Assembly: GCF_000186865.1 (NCBI RefSeq)
Contig: NW_008705577.1
Coordinates: 361,944 to 425,943, forward strand
Direction: 5' to 3'
Length of the DNA stretch: 64,000 nucleotides
From: Aureococcus anophagefferens
Lineage: Eukaryota > Sar > Pelagophyceae > Pelagomonadales > Pelagomonadaceae
In this document: positions 8,204 to 17,198 of the stretch, piece by piece
Layout: each line of letters starts with the position of its first letter
Numbering within the stretch: position 1 is the stretch's first letter
Translations under genes and position numbers: made by a program
The notes under the pieces: model-generated
Told to the model about the DNA's origin: nothing
The model's input: only the letters and a program-made list of their open reading frames with translations
Database searches by the model: none

Positions 8204-9740
8204 CAGGACTCGGAAGAACGGCAACCCCAGGAGTTCGACCTGCAAAAGAATCGAGTCCGGTATTTGCGCGCGAATATCGTACGCGGCTCGTGACGGCAGC
8301 CTGGCGGACACGCAAATCTGTGTGCTTCCGCAAGCTCTTTATCTTCGCGCCTGCCTTCGAGTAGATGGTGCGATTGGTCTCGTCGTCGTCATTTAACACG
8401 ATGCGCAGTAGTGTCAGAAGCAATCTCACAAGATGGTCTGCGCTTCGGCCGGAGGGGTCATACACCTCATCTGAGAGCAGCTCACAGAGTGGAACGACGC
8501 AGCCCGCGTCGACGAGGACCTCGATCTGCTGGATCGAGCAACGCTGCGCTATGGCATGAAGGGCCCAGACGACTTCCTCTTGAATTTCAACTTCGGTCGC
8601 ACTCAGGAGCTGGACGAGCGGTGGGATGAAATTCGCGTCGATGATGTCTTGGACGTTGACAGATTCGCTGGCCGCGACGTGCCCGAGGACGCGACACGCT
8701 TCCCCGCGCGCGTCCGTCTCACAGTCGGTGAGAAATGGGAGCAGGTCCGATAGCACGTGTAAGTCGAGGATTACCCGCAGTTGGGCTACGCTTCCGCTAG
8801 CGACGCCGGCCACCGCAGCTAGCACGTTGGTTCGAACATCCGGCGACGGGTGCCCCATGAGCTCCACCAAGCGACGGCAGTAGTCTGTTTCCGCTTCCAT
8901 GAGAGCGTGGACCCTGGCTTCGACGACTTCGCGTTCACCCGTAGCCAGATTCCCCAGGGCACCGCACGCATCGATCAGCACCTCCTCGTTGGGCGAGCAG
9001 TGGATGAGTCGAGTGAGAAGCGGGAGCGCGGGCCGTATACTGTCAAACACGTCATCAGGCAGGGTTGACTCACAGAGGCTATTCAGCGTCGCCGTCACCT
9101 CTCCCAACATGTCCGAGTCGTCCTCGTCGAGCATATTAAAAAGGGTCGCCAACACGCCCTCGCGAAACACGCGTTCTCGGCTCGTCGGGCCGTCCTCAGC
9201 GATGCTGCCGAGAGCCCAGATAAGCAGCCTGCGCCGCTCAAATTCGACACTTTCGGGATCGTCGGGCGTTTCGGCGGCCGACGAAATCAGCCGGCAAAAT
9301 ATGGGTATAGCGCCCGCCTCAACAACAACGTCCGGATGCCCCGCCTCCGCGATCTCGCCGAGCACGTTTATGGCCGCGAACTGGAGTCCAATGGAATCGG
9401 AATCGCGCTCGGTGCCATTCAGGAACTCGACGAAGCGCGGCACCACTCCCGCCGTTTTGACCACCGCCCCAATCGGTGCATTCTCGACGTCCGTCAGAGA
9501 TTTGAGGCGATTGGCGGCGCGGAGTCGATCTCCCGAATCTGTCGAGAACAATCCCGCGACGAGCGTCTCCCGTTCCTCTCTGAGTCGCGTGGCGATCGCC
9601 TTGGACGCGAAGATCAGGGCGCCTCGGTCAGGGTCAGAGGAGAAATGCAAAACGCTGAGGACCAACCCGTCGGGGAGTTGCTCGAGGCCTTTGCGACGGA
9701 CAAGCTTTCCCCGCCGCTGATCTTGTGGTGTCGCGATCAT
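8199..9740 (-). CDS. F-box-like protein with armadillo (importin-alpha-like) repeats
   Basis: A 513-residue protein. Residues about 18-50 (LEQLPDGLVLSVLHF... ASKAIATRL) resemble an F-box. From about residue 75 to 470 there is a run of roughly 40-residue helical repeats of armadillo type, of the kind seen in importin-alpha, with recurring GAIP, GALGNLA, LLSDE and WALHAIA signatures. It lacks a clear basic importin-beta-binding segment; the N-terminus has only QRRGKLVRRKG. Either a nuclear-import adaptor relative or a substrate-recognition subunit of an SCF ubiquitin ligase is possible; the F-box-like start favours the latter. Base composition is visibly lower in GC than most neighbours, and synonymous sites are mixed. 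The first in-frame ATG is at 9740; the codon 12 triplets upstream is GTG. Confidence 0.65.
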   Translation of the reverse strand: MIATPQDQRRGKLVRRKGLEQLPDGLVLSVLHFSSDPDRGALIFASKAIATRLREERETLVAGLFSTDSGDRLRAANRLKSLTDVENAPIGAVVKTAGVVPRFVEFLNGTERDSDSIGLQFAAINVLGEIAEAGHPDVVVEAGAIPIFCRLISSAAETPDDPESVEFERRRLLIWALGSIAEDGPTSRERVFREGVLATLFNMLDEDDSDMLGEVTATLNSLCESTLPDDVFDSIRPALPLLTRLIHCSPNEEVLIDACGALGNLATGEREVVEARVHALMEAETDYCRRLVELMGHPSPDVRTNVLAAVAGVASGSVAQLRVILDLHVLSDLLPFLTDCETDARGEACRVLGHVAASESVNVQDIIDANFIPPLVQLLSATEVEIQEEVVWALHAIAQRCSIQQIEVLVDAGCVVPLCELLSDEVYDPSGRSADHLVRLLLTLLRIVLNDDDETNRTIYSKAGAKIKSLRKHTDLRVRQAAVTSRVRYSRANTGLDSFAGRTPGVAVLPSPV

Positions 9741-10403
9741 CTCCCCGCCACGTTTAGTCCGCTGGTCTGTAGCCACTCGTCTCGGCGCGCACGCCCCGCG
9801 TCCCGCGTCACCTCGCGCGACTCCGCCCCCTGCCTAGGCGTTCTCGCCTTTTGGGCTTGTGGCACGAGCCGCCCACGGACAAAAGATTCGAACCTCACGA
9901 CGAGGTGGGTGGGTGGGTCCGGAGGCCTGATTTGGAAAATCTACAGTGTACTGATGGGTACTTGTAACGCACGCGCGCGCGCGCGGTCATGACCCGCAGT
10001 GCCGCGGCTGACGGTCGCGCGGCGCCTCGGCGACGTGTCTTCACGCCGCTATCGTCGTCTCTGGGCAAGCGCCGCTTCTCGCCGCGGCGAGTCGAGCGGC
10101 GCGGGTGCCCGTTCTCATCGCAAAGCGGAGATTGGACCGCGCAGCTCCGCGACACGAGAGAGCGCGCGCGCGGAATCGCGCGCGCGTTGTGGCGATTTTG
10201 CGAGCGGCAACTTGAAGGCAACTAACGAAAAGGAGGTCCCTGATTGGCCAGGAGGTGGGTGGGTGGGTGCCGGGCCCGCGAGCGAGGAACCCGACGTAAG
10301 GTACCGCGGCTTTTATCCCGGGCGGCTCTTGCTTGTGGCAGTAATTTTTATCAAGATGGACGCATCGGAGGACGGCCACCCCGTGCCAAGCCTCCCAAGC
10401 ACG
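9741..10403. other. Intergenic region, 663 bp, with G-quadruplex-like runs
   Basis: I see no convincing gene here. Two copies of a G-rich run occur: GAGGTGGGTGGGTGGG near 9901-9917 and AGGAGGTGGGTGGGTGGGTG near 10249-10268. The second is followed by GCCGGG, giving four GGG tracts that could form a G-quadruplex. There is also a CGCGCG dinucleotide run at 9972-9985. The region separates two genes on the same strand and so contains the 3' end of the spermidine synthase-like gene (stop at 10404) and the promoter of the F-box/ARM gene. Confidence 0.5.
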
Positions 10404-11531
10404 TTACCCCGCCGCCGACGCCGCCCGCAGCAGCTCGGGCCGGACGTCGCCCGGCGCGACGATGGACGCGCGCAGCGGCAGCGCGCCTTCGATGCGCGGC
10501 TCGAGCGCGCCGAGCCTCGCGCGGACGCCCGGCGGCAGCACGAATGCGGCCTTGGCGACCTCCGGCGAGTAGTAGGCGCAGGCGCCCGGCGGCGCGGCCC
10601 AGCGCGTGTCCTCGACGACGTCGCCCCAGCGCCGCGCGCAGAGGAGGGCGGAGTAGTGGCCGGACCTGAAGCAGGGCTGGAACCAGCAAAAGGGCCGGAC
10701 CTTGTCGAAGGCGTCGCAGACGGCCGCGGCGTTGCGCCGCGCGTGGTCCAGCGGGTAGGGCGCGAGCGACGTGAAGTTGCGGACGAAGACGCCGTCGTTG
10801 GTCAGCGCGTCGCGTCCGAGCTCGTTGAAGCGCCGCGTGTAGAGCGGGTGGCTCGCGGTCGTCGCCTCGCCGTCGTCCTGGTCCGTGGCGTCGACGATGA
10901 TGACGTCGAAGCGCCGCGCCCCGGCCGCTTCGAGCCAGCGGCATCCGTCGCCGACGACGACCTCGAGGCGGCCGTCGCCTCGCACGGCTTTCGGGCCGAG
11001 CGTCGCGAACCAGCGGTCGCAGATCGCGCCGACCTGCGCATCGATGTCGACGACGGTGACGCTCGAAACGCGATCGTGGCGCAGCAGCTCGCGCGCGCAG
11101 CCGAGGTCGCCGCCGCCGACGACGAGCGCGTCGAGCTCGGCGTCCGGCGCGCGCGACGCCGCGGCCGCGACGGCGACGTGGGCCAGCATCTCGTGGTAGT
11201 GCGCCTCGTCGGCCTCGCTCAACTGCGCATCGCCGTCGATGACGAGCAGGTTGCCCACGTCAGAAGTCGCGTAGACCTCCAAGGTTTGGAATTCCGTGAC
11301 CACTCGCTCCCGCAGCGCCGTGACGGCGTACTTGAGCCGGAACTGGGCGACGGCGGCGTCGTCCGCGCCGCTGTGCGTCGCGAAGGCGCGCCGCGCGCCG
11401 CCGCCGCGGAACCACGAGGAGAGCATCTCGCGCGCGCTAGCGGCGCATCGAATGGGCTGCTCATGCAGGTTCAACAGCGTCTTGAAATTGCATCTTTCCC
11501 GACGTCGATTTCCCGACGTCGTGAGTGTCAT
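10404..11531 (-). CDS. Spermidine synthase-like aminopropyltransferase/methyltransferase fold
   Basis: A 375-residue protein from the outer ATG at 11531, or 340 from the ATG at 11426 (MLSSWFRGGGARRAF), which starts a presequence-like stretch rich in Arg and Ala. The core is the spermidine synthase fold. It has GNLLVIDGDAQLSEADEAHYHEMLAH, close to the canonical LDGxxQxxxxDExxYHEML, then the nucleotide/decarboxy-AdoMet loop VVGGGDLGCARELLRH, acidic VVDID after it, and IIVDATDQ with LYTRRFNEL. Polyamine synthases transfer an aminopropyl group to putrescine or similar acceptors. The catalytic Asp region reads DATDQDDG rather than DSSDPxGP, so substrate specificity is uncertain and thermospermine or another acceptor is possible. 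Divergent from the phosphoglycerate mutase gene, sharing under 200 bp of promoter. Confidence 0.75.
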   Translation of the reverse strand: MTLTTSGNRRRERCNFKTLLNLHEQPIRCAASAREMLSSWFRGGGARRAFATHSGADDAAVAQFRLKYAVTALRERVVTEFQTLEVYATSDVGNLLVIDGDAQLSEADEAHYHEMLAHVAVAAAASRAPDAELDALVVGGGDLGCARELLRHDRVSSVTVVDIDAQVGAICDRWFATLGPKAVRGDGRLEVVVGDGCRWLEAAGARRFDVIIVDATDQDDGEATTASHPLYTRRFNELGRDALTNDGVFVRNFTSLAPYPLDHARRNAAAVCDAFDKVRPFCWFQPCFRSGHYSALLCARRWGDVVEDTRWAAPPGACAYYSPEVAKAAFVLPPGVRARLGALEPRIEGALPLRASIVAPGDVRPELLRAASAAG

Positions 11532-11626
11532 CCCTCGACGATCGAGCGCGTCCGCGTTCCTGACGCGCGGTCCGGCCCGTCGCGCGGCACCGCTTCCACG
11601 CGACCTTCAGAAACCGCACCAACCCC

Positions 11627-12937
11627 ATGGCGCTCGCCGCGCGGCGCCTCGCGCGCCGGCGGAGCTTCGCGCAGCACCGCGACATCTCGACGCTCATCCT
11701 CCTGCGCCACGGCACGAGCGAGTGGAACGGCGCGGAGGCGCGCTTCTCCGGCTGGTGCGACATCCCGCTGACGGTGCGCGGCCGCGTCGAGGCCGTCGCC
11801 GCGGGCCAGCTGCTGCGCGCGCGGGGCTTCCCCGCGCGGCGCATCGACGTCGCGTTCGCGTCGGAGCTCCAAAGGGCGCACGAGACCTGCGAGCTCGCGC
11901 TCGCGTCCATGGCGGGCCACTGCCAGCACACCTGGTCCACGGACCGGATCCAGCGCGACCGGCGCCTGAACGAGCGCCACTACGGCGCGCTGCAGGGCCA
12001 CTTCAAGGACGACCCGGACTTGGTCGCGGGCTTCGGCATCCCGAAGCTCCGGGAGTGGAAGCGGTCCATGCACGGCACGCCGCCGGCGTTGGACGAGCGC
12101 CACGCCCACTACCAGCCGCCGCCGGCGCCCCTGACGGAGTCGCTCGCGGACGTCCGCGTGGAAATCTCGAGCTCGGTCACATCGAAGTCGATGCGGCTGA
12201 TTTTTGGACGAATCGATCGCTCTCGTCGAGTTCTCGAAGCGCAGCCGAAGAGTCTGGTCCAAACCGTTCGATTACGCGCACATTGAAGTCGGGTTGAAGA
12301 TTTGAGTTCCACACAGGCGGACTGCCAGCGTCGCGTCCTCGACTGCTTCGAGGACCTCGTGAAACCGGCGCTCTTCGAGAGCGCGAACCGGGCCGTGCTG
12401 CTCGTGGCGCACAGCAACACGCTGCGCGCGCTGATGGCGGCCATCGACGAGGTGCCCGACGACGACGTGCCGGCGCTCCACGTGCCCAACTCCGTGCCCA
12501 TCCTCTACCGCTTCGACGTCGACCGACGCGCGCCCGTCTCCGTGAAGCTCTGCAAGGGTAGCGGCACCCAGTCGCACGCGCGCTGGATGCTGACGCCGGA
12601 GAACCACGCCCAGGTCCACGACGCCCTCGAGTCGGGCGGCCTCCTCACGCGCGCGTTCTTCGAATCCGTCGACGTGAAGCGGAACGGCGCGGTCAGCGTG
12701 CGCGAGCTCGACCTGTCGCTCACGGCCTACCTCAAGGAGGCGGAGCTGGGCAACAACCGCATCGACTGCGCCGTCACGGCCGTCGCGAAGAAGATCGTCC
12801 GCGAGGCGCGCGCGCGCGACTCGACGATCACGCTCCGCGACTTCGAGCGGGAGGTCGCCGCGGCGGCCGCGGCGCTCCCGAAGCGCGACGACCAGGTCGA
12901 GGCCGAGGACTTCGCCTGGCAGTCGAACTGGGACTAA
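11627..12937 (+). CDS. 2,3-bisphosphoglycerate-dependent phosphoglycerate mutase with C-terminal extension
   Basis: Exons 11627-12145 and 12317-12937 join in phase 0 to 379 residues. Residues 1-18 (ALAARRLARRRSFAQH) look like an organelle presequence. The histidine-phosphatase core follows. It has LRHGTSEWN with the phospho-accepting His, FSGWCDIPLTVRGR, ASELQRAHET, the catalytic-Glu loop NERHYGALQG, ESLADCQRRVL at the intron joint, and the second His in VAHSNTLRALM. It catalyses 3-phosphoglycerate/2-phosphoglycerate interconversion in glycolysis. About 120 extra residues follow the core. They include FFESVDVKRNGAVSVRELDLSLTAY, which has the DxxxNGxxxxxEL spacing of a degenerate EF-hand. The family is normally about 250 residues, so this extension is unusual and may allow Ca2+ or partner control. 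The intron is a family A introner. Confidence 0.88.
12154..12316. mobile_element. Introner element, family A copy 3 (deletion derivative, 163 bp)
   Basis: Ends are CCGCGTGGAA (12154) and GAGTTCCACACAG (to 12316). Duplications are GCGGACGT (12146-12153) and GCGGACTG (12317-12324), 6 of 8 identical. The donor is the duplication's GC (intron 12146-12316), phase 0, restoring the mutase motif ESLADCQRRV. The element is antisense to the gene. It lacks about 40 bp next to one terminus that other family A copies have (the part containing TTCTGAAGTTTGG), yet apparently still splices. Confidence 0.88.
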
Positions 12938-13060
12938 TGCATGCTTTGTTGCCGTGCCTGCCGTGGTCGGGGAGTCGGCAACGCGGAGCGCGCGGCAACA
13001 CGACCCGCGCCGACATTTGCCTCCACCGACGCAATGCATATGGTCTATTTTCGCCGCTGC

Positions 13061-13101
13061 GGAGCCGTGACGCAAGCTTGCACTGGAGCCGTGACGCAAG
13101 C
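13061..13101. repeat. 17-bp direct repeat upstream of BTB/cytochrome b5 gene
   Basis: GGAGCCGTGACGCAAGC occurs at 13061-13077 and again at 13085-13101, 24 bp apart start to start, 38 bp before the ATG of the downstream gene. Could be a promoter element pair or slippage. Confidence 0.5.
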
Positions 13102-13138
13102 GTAGCACGCAGCGGAGAGCAGCCGCACGTTGAGCACA

Positions 13139-14725
13139 ATGGCCTGGCGCCGCGGCACGCAGAACCAGCAGGCCGGCGCGATCCGCAAGGGCCATATCAA
13201 GGAGTTCCTCGTGCCGTCGTCGGCGAAGCTCGCGGCGGCGGACGAGAGCGGCCCCCTCGACGTCGTCGCCGCGGAAATGCTGCTCGGCGCCGACTGCCTC
13301 GACAGCGCCTGCGCCTACGTGTCCCCGGACGTGTCCCGACTGCCCGCGGCGTTCCGCGCCGCTTTGGAGCGCGACGGCGATTTCCACGTGCACGCGCACG
13401 AGCACCCGGCGGTCGTGCAGCGCGTCGCGGTCCGCGGCGGCGTGCCGCCCGGCGCCATCGCGCTGAGCGAGGTGCAGCGGCTGAACAACCGCGTCTGCGT
13501 CCACGACGACCCGACGTGGACGCTCTATCGAGGGAAGCACGAGACGCTCGACGCGCGCGAGGCGGCCATGGGCGCGACGGCCGTCGCCAGGGCCGTGCCG
13601 GACCTCGACGCGGCGGCGATCATCTTCGAGGTGCGCCTGCGCTTCGACCGGCCCGGCGGCGCGGCCGCGGACCACGGCGTTTTGCGGCGCGCGCTCACGG
13701 CGCACTGCTTCGGGTGCCTCGTGACGGCGCCCGAGCTCTTCGTGCTGCCCGGCGTCGAGGCCGACGACGGGTCCTCGGTGGAGCTCGTCGCGCGCGTCGT
13801 CGAGGTGCGCTGCGAGCGCGACGACGACGACGACGGCGACGACGACGGCGACGGCGGCGGCGACGAGGACGACTACCGCGGCCGCTTCGCGACGGCGACG
13901 GCCGTCTACGCCGTCGCCGACGGCAACGCGCCCGCGAGTACGCGCGTCGAGATCCTGCGGCCCGCGGCCGTCCCGCCGGCGAGGAACCCGACGGACTACG
14001 TCGACGTCGTCTGCGCCGAGGACGACGAGGTCTTCCCCGTGCGCCGCGCGCTCCTGCGGCCGTGCCTCGCGCTCACCAGGGCGGCGCAGGCCGGCCGCGG
14101 CAAGTACGACGCCGTGCAGGACTCCGTCTCCGTGCCGCTGGACTGCTGCACCTTCGACCGCGTTTTGCTCTATCTCCAGCACGAGCGGCGCCGCGAGCCC
14201 TTCGCGTTCGACCCGACGCTCGCGCCCGAGCTGCTCCGGGCCGCGGAGGCGCTCAAGATCCGGGGCCTCGAGGACGCGGCGAACAAGGTCCTGGGCTCCT
14301 TCGACGAGCGCGTGCGGAAGGCGCCCATCCGCCTCGCGGAGGTCGACGCGCGGAACGCCAAGGGCGGCGAGACGGACCCGCGCGGCGAGACGTGGCTCGT
14401 GCTCGACGGCATGGTGCTCGACATCACGCGCTGGCTCGGCGAGCACCCGGGGGGCAACACGATCATCCCCCAGCAGGCGCTCGGCTGCGACTGCGCCGTC
14501 ATGTTCGAGATCTACCACGTGTCCCGTCAGTCCTTCGCGTACCTCCGCGAGTTCTACGTCGGCGAGCTCCACCGCGACGACGCGCCGGACGTGCCGCCGC
14601 CGGCGACGCTCCCGCCGGGCGCGGCGACCGCGGCGTCGCCCGCGTTCCTCGCGGAGCTCCGGCGGCACACCGCGTGGCGCCTCAAGGACGCGGACCTCGT
14701 CTACCCGACCTGGAAGTCGTTCTAA
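13139..14725 (+). CDS. Fusion of BTB/SKP1-like domain and cytochrome b5 haem domain
   Basis: A 528-residue protein with no intron. The N-terminal 230 residues include ALSEVQRLNNRVCVHDDP, which recalls the double-psi-barrel N-domain of Cdc48/NSF-type proteins (weak). An acidic linker of Asp and Gly follows (DDDDDGDDDGDGGGDEDD). Residues about 285-385 (DYVDVVCAEDDEVFPVRRAL... ALKIRGLEDAANKVLG) have the BTB/SKP1 pattern of adaptors that bind cullin ligases. Residues about 415-480 form a cytochrome b5 domain: TWLVLDGMVLDITRWLGEHPGG with the HPGG haem ligand, and the second His in EIYHVSRQSF. The C-terminus WRLKDADLVYPTWKSF is not a membrane anchor, so it is soluble. The ATG at 13139 is the first in frame. 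The combination suggests a haem- or redox-gated ubiquitin adaptor, but that is inference. Confidence 0.75.
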   Translation: MAWRRGTQNQQAGAIRKGHIKEFLVPSSAKLAAADESGPLDVVAAEMLLGADCLDSACAYVSPDVSRLPAAFRAALERDGDFHVHAHEHPAVVQRVAVRGGVPPGAIALSEVQRLNNRVCVHDDPTWTLYRGKHETLDAREAAMGATAVARAVPDLDAAAIIFEVRLRFDRPGGAAADHGVLRRALTAHCFGCLVTAPELFVLPGVEADDGSSVELVARVVEVRCERDDDDDGDDDGDGGGDEDDYRGRFATATAVYAVADGNAPASTRVEILRPAAVPPARNPTDYVDVVCAEDDEVFPVRRALLRPCLALTRAAQAGRGKYDAVQDSVSVPLDCCTFDRVLLYLQHERRREPFAFDPTLAPELLRAAEALKIRGLEDAANKVLGSFDERVRKAPIRLAEVDARNAKGGETDPRGETWLVLDGMVLDITRWLGEHPGGNTIIPQQALGCDCAVMFEIYHVSRQSFAYLREFYVGELHRDDAPDVPPPATLPPGAATAASPAFLAELRRHTAWRLKDADLVYPTWKSF

Positions 14726-14733
14726 CCCACGTT

Positions 14734-15210
14734 TTAGGACTCCGCGGGCGCGCTCCCCTCGGCGGGCTCCGCGGCCTCGGCCGCGGCGTGGACGGCCCGG
14801 AGCTCGTCCCAGAGCGCCTGGCGCGCGGCGCCGTCGGTCGCGCCCCGGAGCATGGCGCTCACCTCGCGGTCGCCGTTCATGAACCAGAGCTTGACGACGT
14901 GCGTGTCCCCCTCGGGCAGCGGCATCGCGTGCTTGTCGCCGACCCAGACGGGCGGGCCCGCGTCGAGGAGCCGCTTCATCTCCGCCTTGCAGTCGCTCTT
15001 CTGGATGCGCTCCATGTACTGCGCGTACTGGTTGCTCTCGCCGCTGTGCATGCTCTCGACGGTCTCCGCGGCGAAGAGGCAGGGCTTCCAGGCCAGCGAG
15101 GGGAAGGTCTGGTACTCGACGTAGTTCGTGTGGTCGATGTCCTCCATCATGGCCAGGCACTCCATGCCCGGCGGCGGCGTCCCGTGGACGCTCGTCGACA
15201 TCTCCGCCAT
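14734..15210 (-). CDS. Small conserved hypothetical protein
   Basis: A 158-residue soluble protein beginning MAEMSTSVHGTPPPGMECL. It contains NYVEYQTFPSLAWKPCLF, a Met/Lys-rich helix and KLWFMNGDREVSAML; no motif or family is recognised and no signal or membrane segment is present. The start was chosen at the ATG at 15210; an ATG further up would add a low-complexity Arg/Leu stretch. It is convergent with the BTB/cytochrome b5 gene, only 8 bp from its stop. Codon bias matches the neighbours. Confidence 0.6.
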   Translation of the reverse strand: MAEMSTSVHGTPPPGMECLAMMEDIDHTNYVEYQTFPSLAWKPCLFAAETVESMHSGESNQYAQYMERIQKSDCKAEMKRLLDAGPPVWVGDKHAMPLPEGDTHVVKLWFMNGDREVSAMLRGATDGAARQALWDELRAVHAAAEAAEPAEGSAPAES

Positions 15211-15405
15211 GAGTCGGGGTGAGTGGGGAGCTGGTGGGACGCGGCGAGGTTGGGCACACGACCAGCGGCGACGCTCTCCGAGGAGCGGTTCAAGGAGCAG
15301 TAAATGTGCACTCGCGCGGTCCGCGCGTGACATGCTACAGTGGAGTGAATTATACTAGACGCGGGTGAATTCGTGTGCGGCGCTCGGGCCATTCTCACCC
15401 ACCCC

Positions 15406-15492
15406 GCGGGCTGCGCTCCTCGATGGGCGCGTTGCGTCCGCGGGCTGCGCTCCTCGATGGGCGCTTCGCGGGCTGCGCTCCTCGGCTGGGCG
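15406..15492. repeat. Three tandem copies of a ~25-bp unit downstream of the two-pore channel gene
   Basis: GCGGGCTGCGCTCCTCGATG followed by GGCGC occurs at about 15406, 15440 and (with a small change) 15468. It lies between the channel stop (15503) and the small hypothetical gene's 5' region, so it is a short minisatellite in a 292-bp intergenic interval. Confidence 0.6.
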
Positions 15493-15502
15493 CTTTGGGG
15501 TC

Positions 15503-17073
15503 CTACTTGTCCTGGGGCGTGACGCGGCTCGCGGGCGAGGCCGGCTTGTCCGGCTTGTCCGGCTTGTCCGGCGAGTCGAGCGCGTCGATGAGGACCTCGA
15601 AGGGCTTGTCCTCGGCGGCCGGCACCGGCACGAGCCAGCCGAGCTTCTTCGCCTTCAAGACGAGGTACTCGATGTCGAGCTCGAGCGCGGACTCGAGCGC
15701 GAAGGTCCGGCTGAGCCCCCGCGACTTCGTGAGGTAGGCCGCGTAGCGGTAGCGGAGCGTCGTCGCCTTGTGGTAGCGGTGCACCTCCGCGCGGTCCAGC
15801 GTGCCGTCGCCGTTGACGTCGATCTTCTCGAACGCGTCGCGGAGGCCCTCGACGGTCTCCATGTCGACGTTGCCCTGGCGGATGAGCTCGAGGATGACGA
15901 ACTCGCCGAAGTCGAGCACGTGGTCCGACGCGATGAGGTCCTTGACGTTGTCGAAGTCGTCCTTTGTGAGCGGCACCTGCTTGATGGGCTTCGCCTCGAG
16001 GATGTAGCCGAGGACGAGGTTCGCCCCGGACCCGACGGCGACGCCGAAGATGGGGATGCCGAAGACGCAGAAGATGGACACGAACCAGGCCACGGAGTCG
16101 TCCATGTCGCCGTCGCCGAGCGTGTTCGGCGCCTGCAGCCCCGCCGTCGACATCGCCGCGACGGAGAAGTAGACGCTCCGCACGAAGGTCCACTTCTGCG
16201 ACACCATGCCGAAGATCGTGCCGAAGCCGACCCAGACCCAGAGCGCGAAGAACGCCGTCGCCGTCGAGTTGAGGTACTTGCCGATGACGGCCGACCTGGG
16301 CAGCAAAAGAGAGATTCAACGTCGCTTCAACGTGAGTGTTCCGCGCGCGAGCGTTCCGGAAAAAGCATCCACGCTTCGAGACCGTTCCGAGAGATGATCG
16401 CTCGTCCAAAAGTCAGCCAAAACGAGTGGAAAACGGCCGAGATCGGAGCCTTTGAAGTTGGGAATGTCGCGCTCTTTTGCTGCCCTGCGGCCGACCAGAC
16501 GCCGAAGCACCGGTCCCAGACGTCCGCGTCGCCGTCGCCGTCGAGGTCCAGCTTCTGCTTGCCCGTGAAGACGCCGATGAGGCTCAGGGACTGGGACTTG
16601 GCCGTCTCCTCCAGCGTCTCCAGGTGGTCGAACCACGACTGCACGTAGAACGACAGCACCGCCGACGCGACCGTCGCGCCGAGCAGGATCATGGCCACGG
16701 AGAAGAGGCGGCTCAGGTCGTTCTCCTCCGTGAGCGCGCCGAAGCCGATGGAGAAGCCCGCGTTCACGGCGTAGTAGCAGCTCTGGGGCACGGGCCAGCC
16801 GTTGAGGACGCTGTAGATCGCCGTGCCGACCGCGAGCCAGACGACGACGACGACGCAGATCTTCTTCCCCGTCCCAAAGCCCGCGACGGTGCCGTCCTCG
16901 CCGCCGGCCTCGAACTCCACGGGCACGAGGTCGTGGTCGTCGAGGAGGTCGCGCTTCCCCGGCGAGGCCGGCGGCGGGGCCTCCTTGGCGCGGAAGGCCT
17001 TCTTCTTGCGGCGCGACTTCTCGCCCTTGAGCTTCACGTGGTAGGGGCTCTCGGAGATGGCCTTGGCGCTCAT
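15503..17073 (-). CDS. Two-pore-domain potassium channel with C-terminal EF-hand
   Basis: Exons 17073-16496 and 16295-15503 join in phase 2 to 456 residues. A basic N-terminus precedes TM1 (KKICVVVVVWLAVGTAIYSVL). The first pore is CYYAVNAGFSIGFG, close to the K+ filter T-x-G-Y/F-G, followed by TM2. After the intron, LWVWVGFGTIFGMVSQ is TM3 and the second pore reads SVAAMSTAGLQAPN, a strongly altered filter. TM4 follows. The cytosolic tail has an EF-hand with a full calcium loop, FEKIDVNGDGTLDRAEVH, and a first weaker one near DLDGDGDADVWDR before the intron; both are like plant TPK channels. The tail ends with repeats of PDK. The second filter may impair K+ selectivity. The intron is a family B introner inserted at W-S-A/V-I-G. 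Confidence 0.82.
16296..16487. mobile_element. Introner element, family B copy 1 (192 bp)
   Basis: Ends are CTGGGCAGCAAAAG on the left (16296) and CTCTTTTGCTGCCCTG on the right (16487). The 8-bp duplication CGGCCGAC at 16288-16295 and 16488-16495 is perfect. On the gene's minus strand the donor is the GT of GTCGGCCG, intron 16495-16296, acceptor GCCCAG, phase 2, rejoining FGVWSAVIGKYL. Antisense to the gene. Confidence 0.92.
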
Positions 17074-17198
17074 CGCGCCGGCGGTGAGGCTGCCGAGGCG
17101 GCCGCCCCGACGCGCAAGATCTGGCTGATGGCAGCCCCAAAATTTGTTTGGGAAACATCGACGCTTGAAGCTAGCTTGCTACAAATTGCCCTACGCGC

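Noticed and set aside
9878..9905. GATTCGAACCT resembles a tRNA T-arm on the minus strand
   Set aside because: The T-stem does not pair and no acceptor stem or D-arm is seen around it.
9895..10221. 108-codon minus-strand ORF in the 9.7-10.4 kb gap
   Set aside because: Composition is Arg/Ser-rich with no domain and it runs through dinucleotide repeats; no codon bias like the neighbours.
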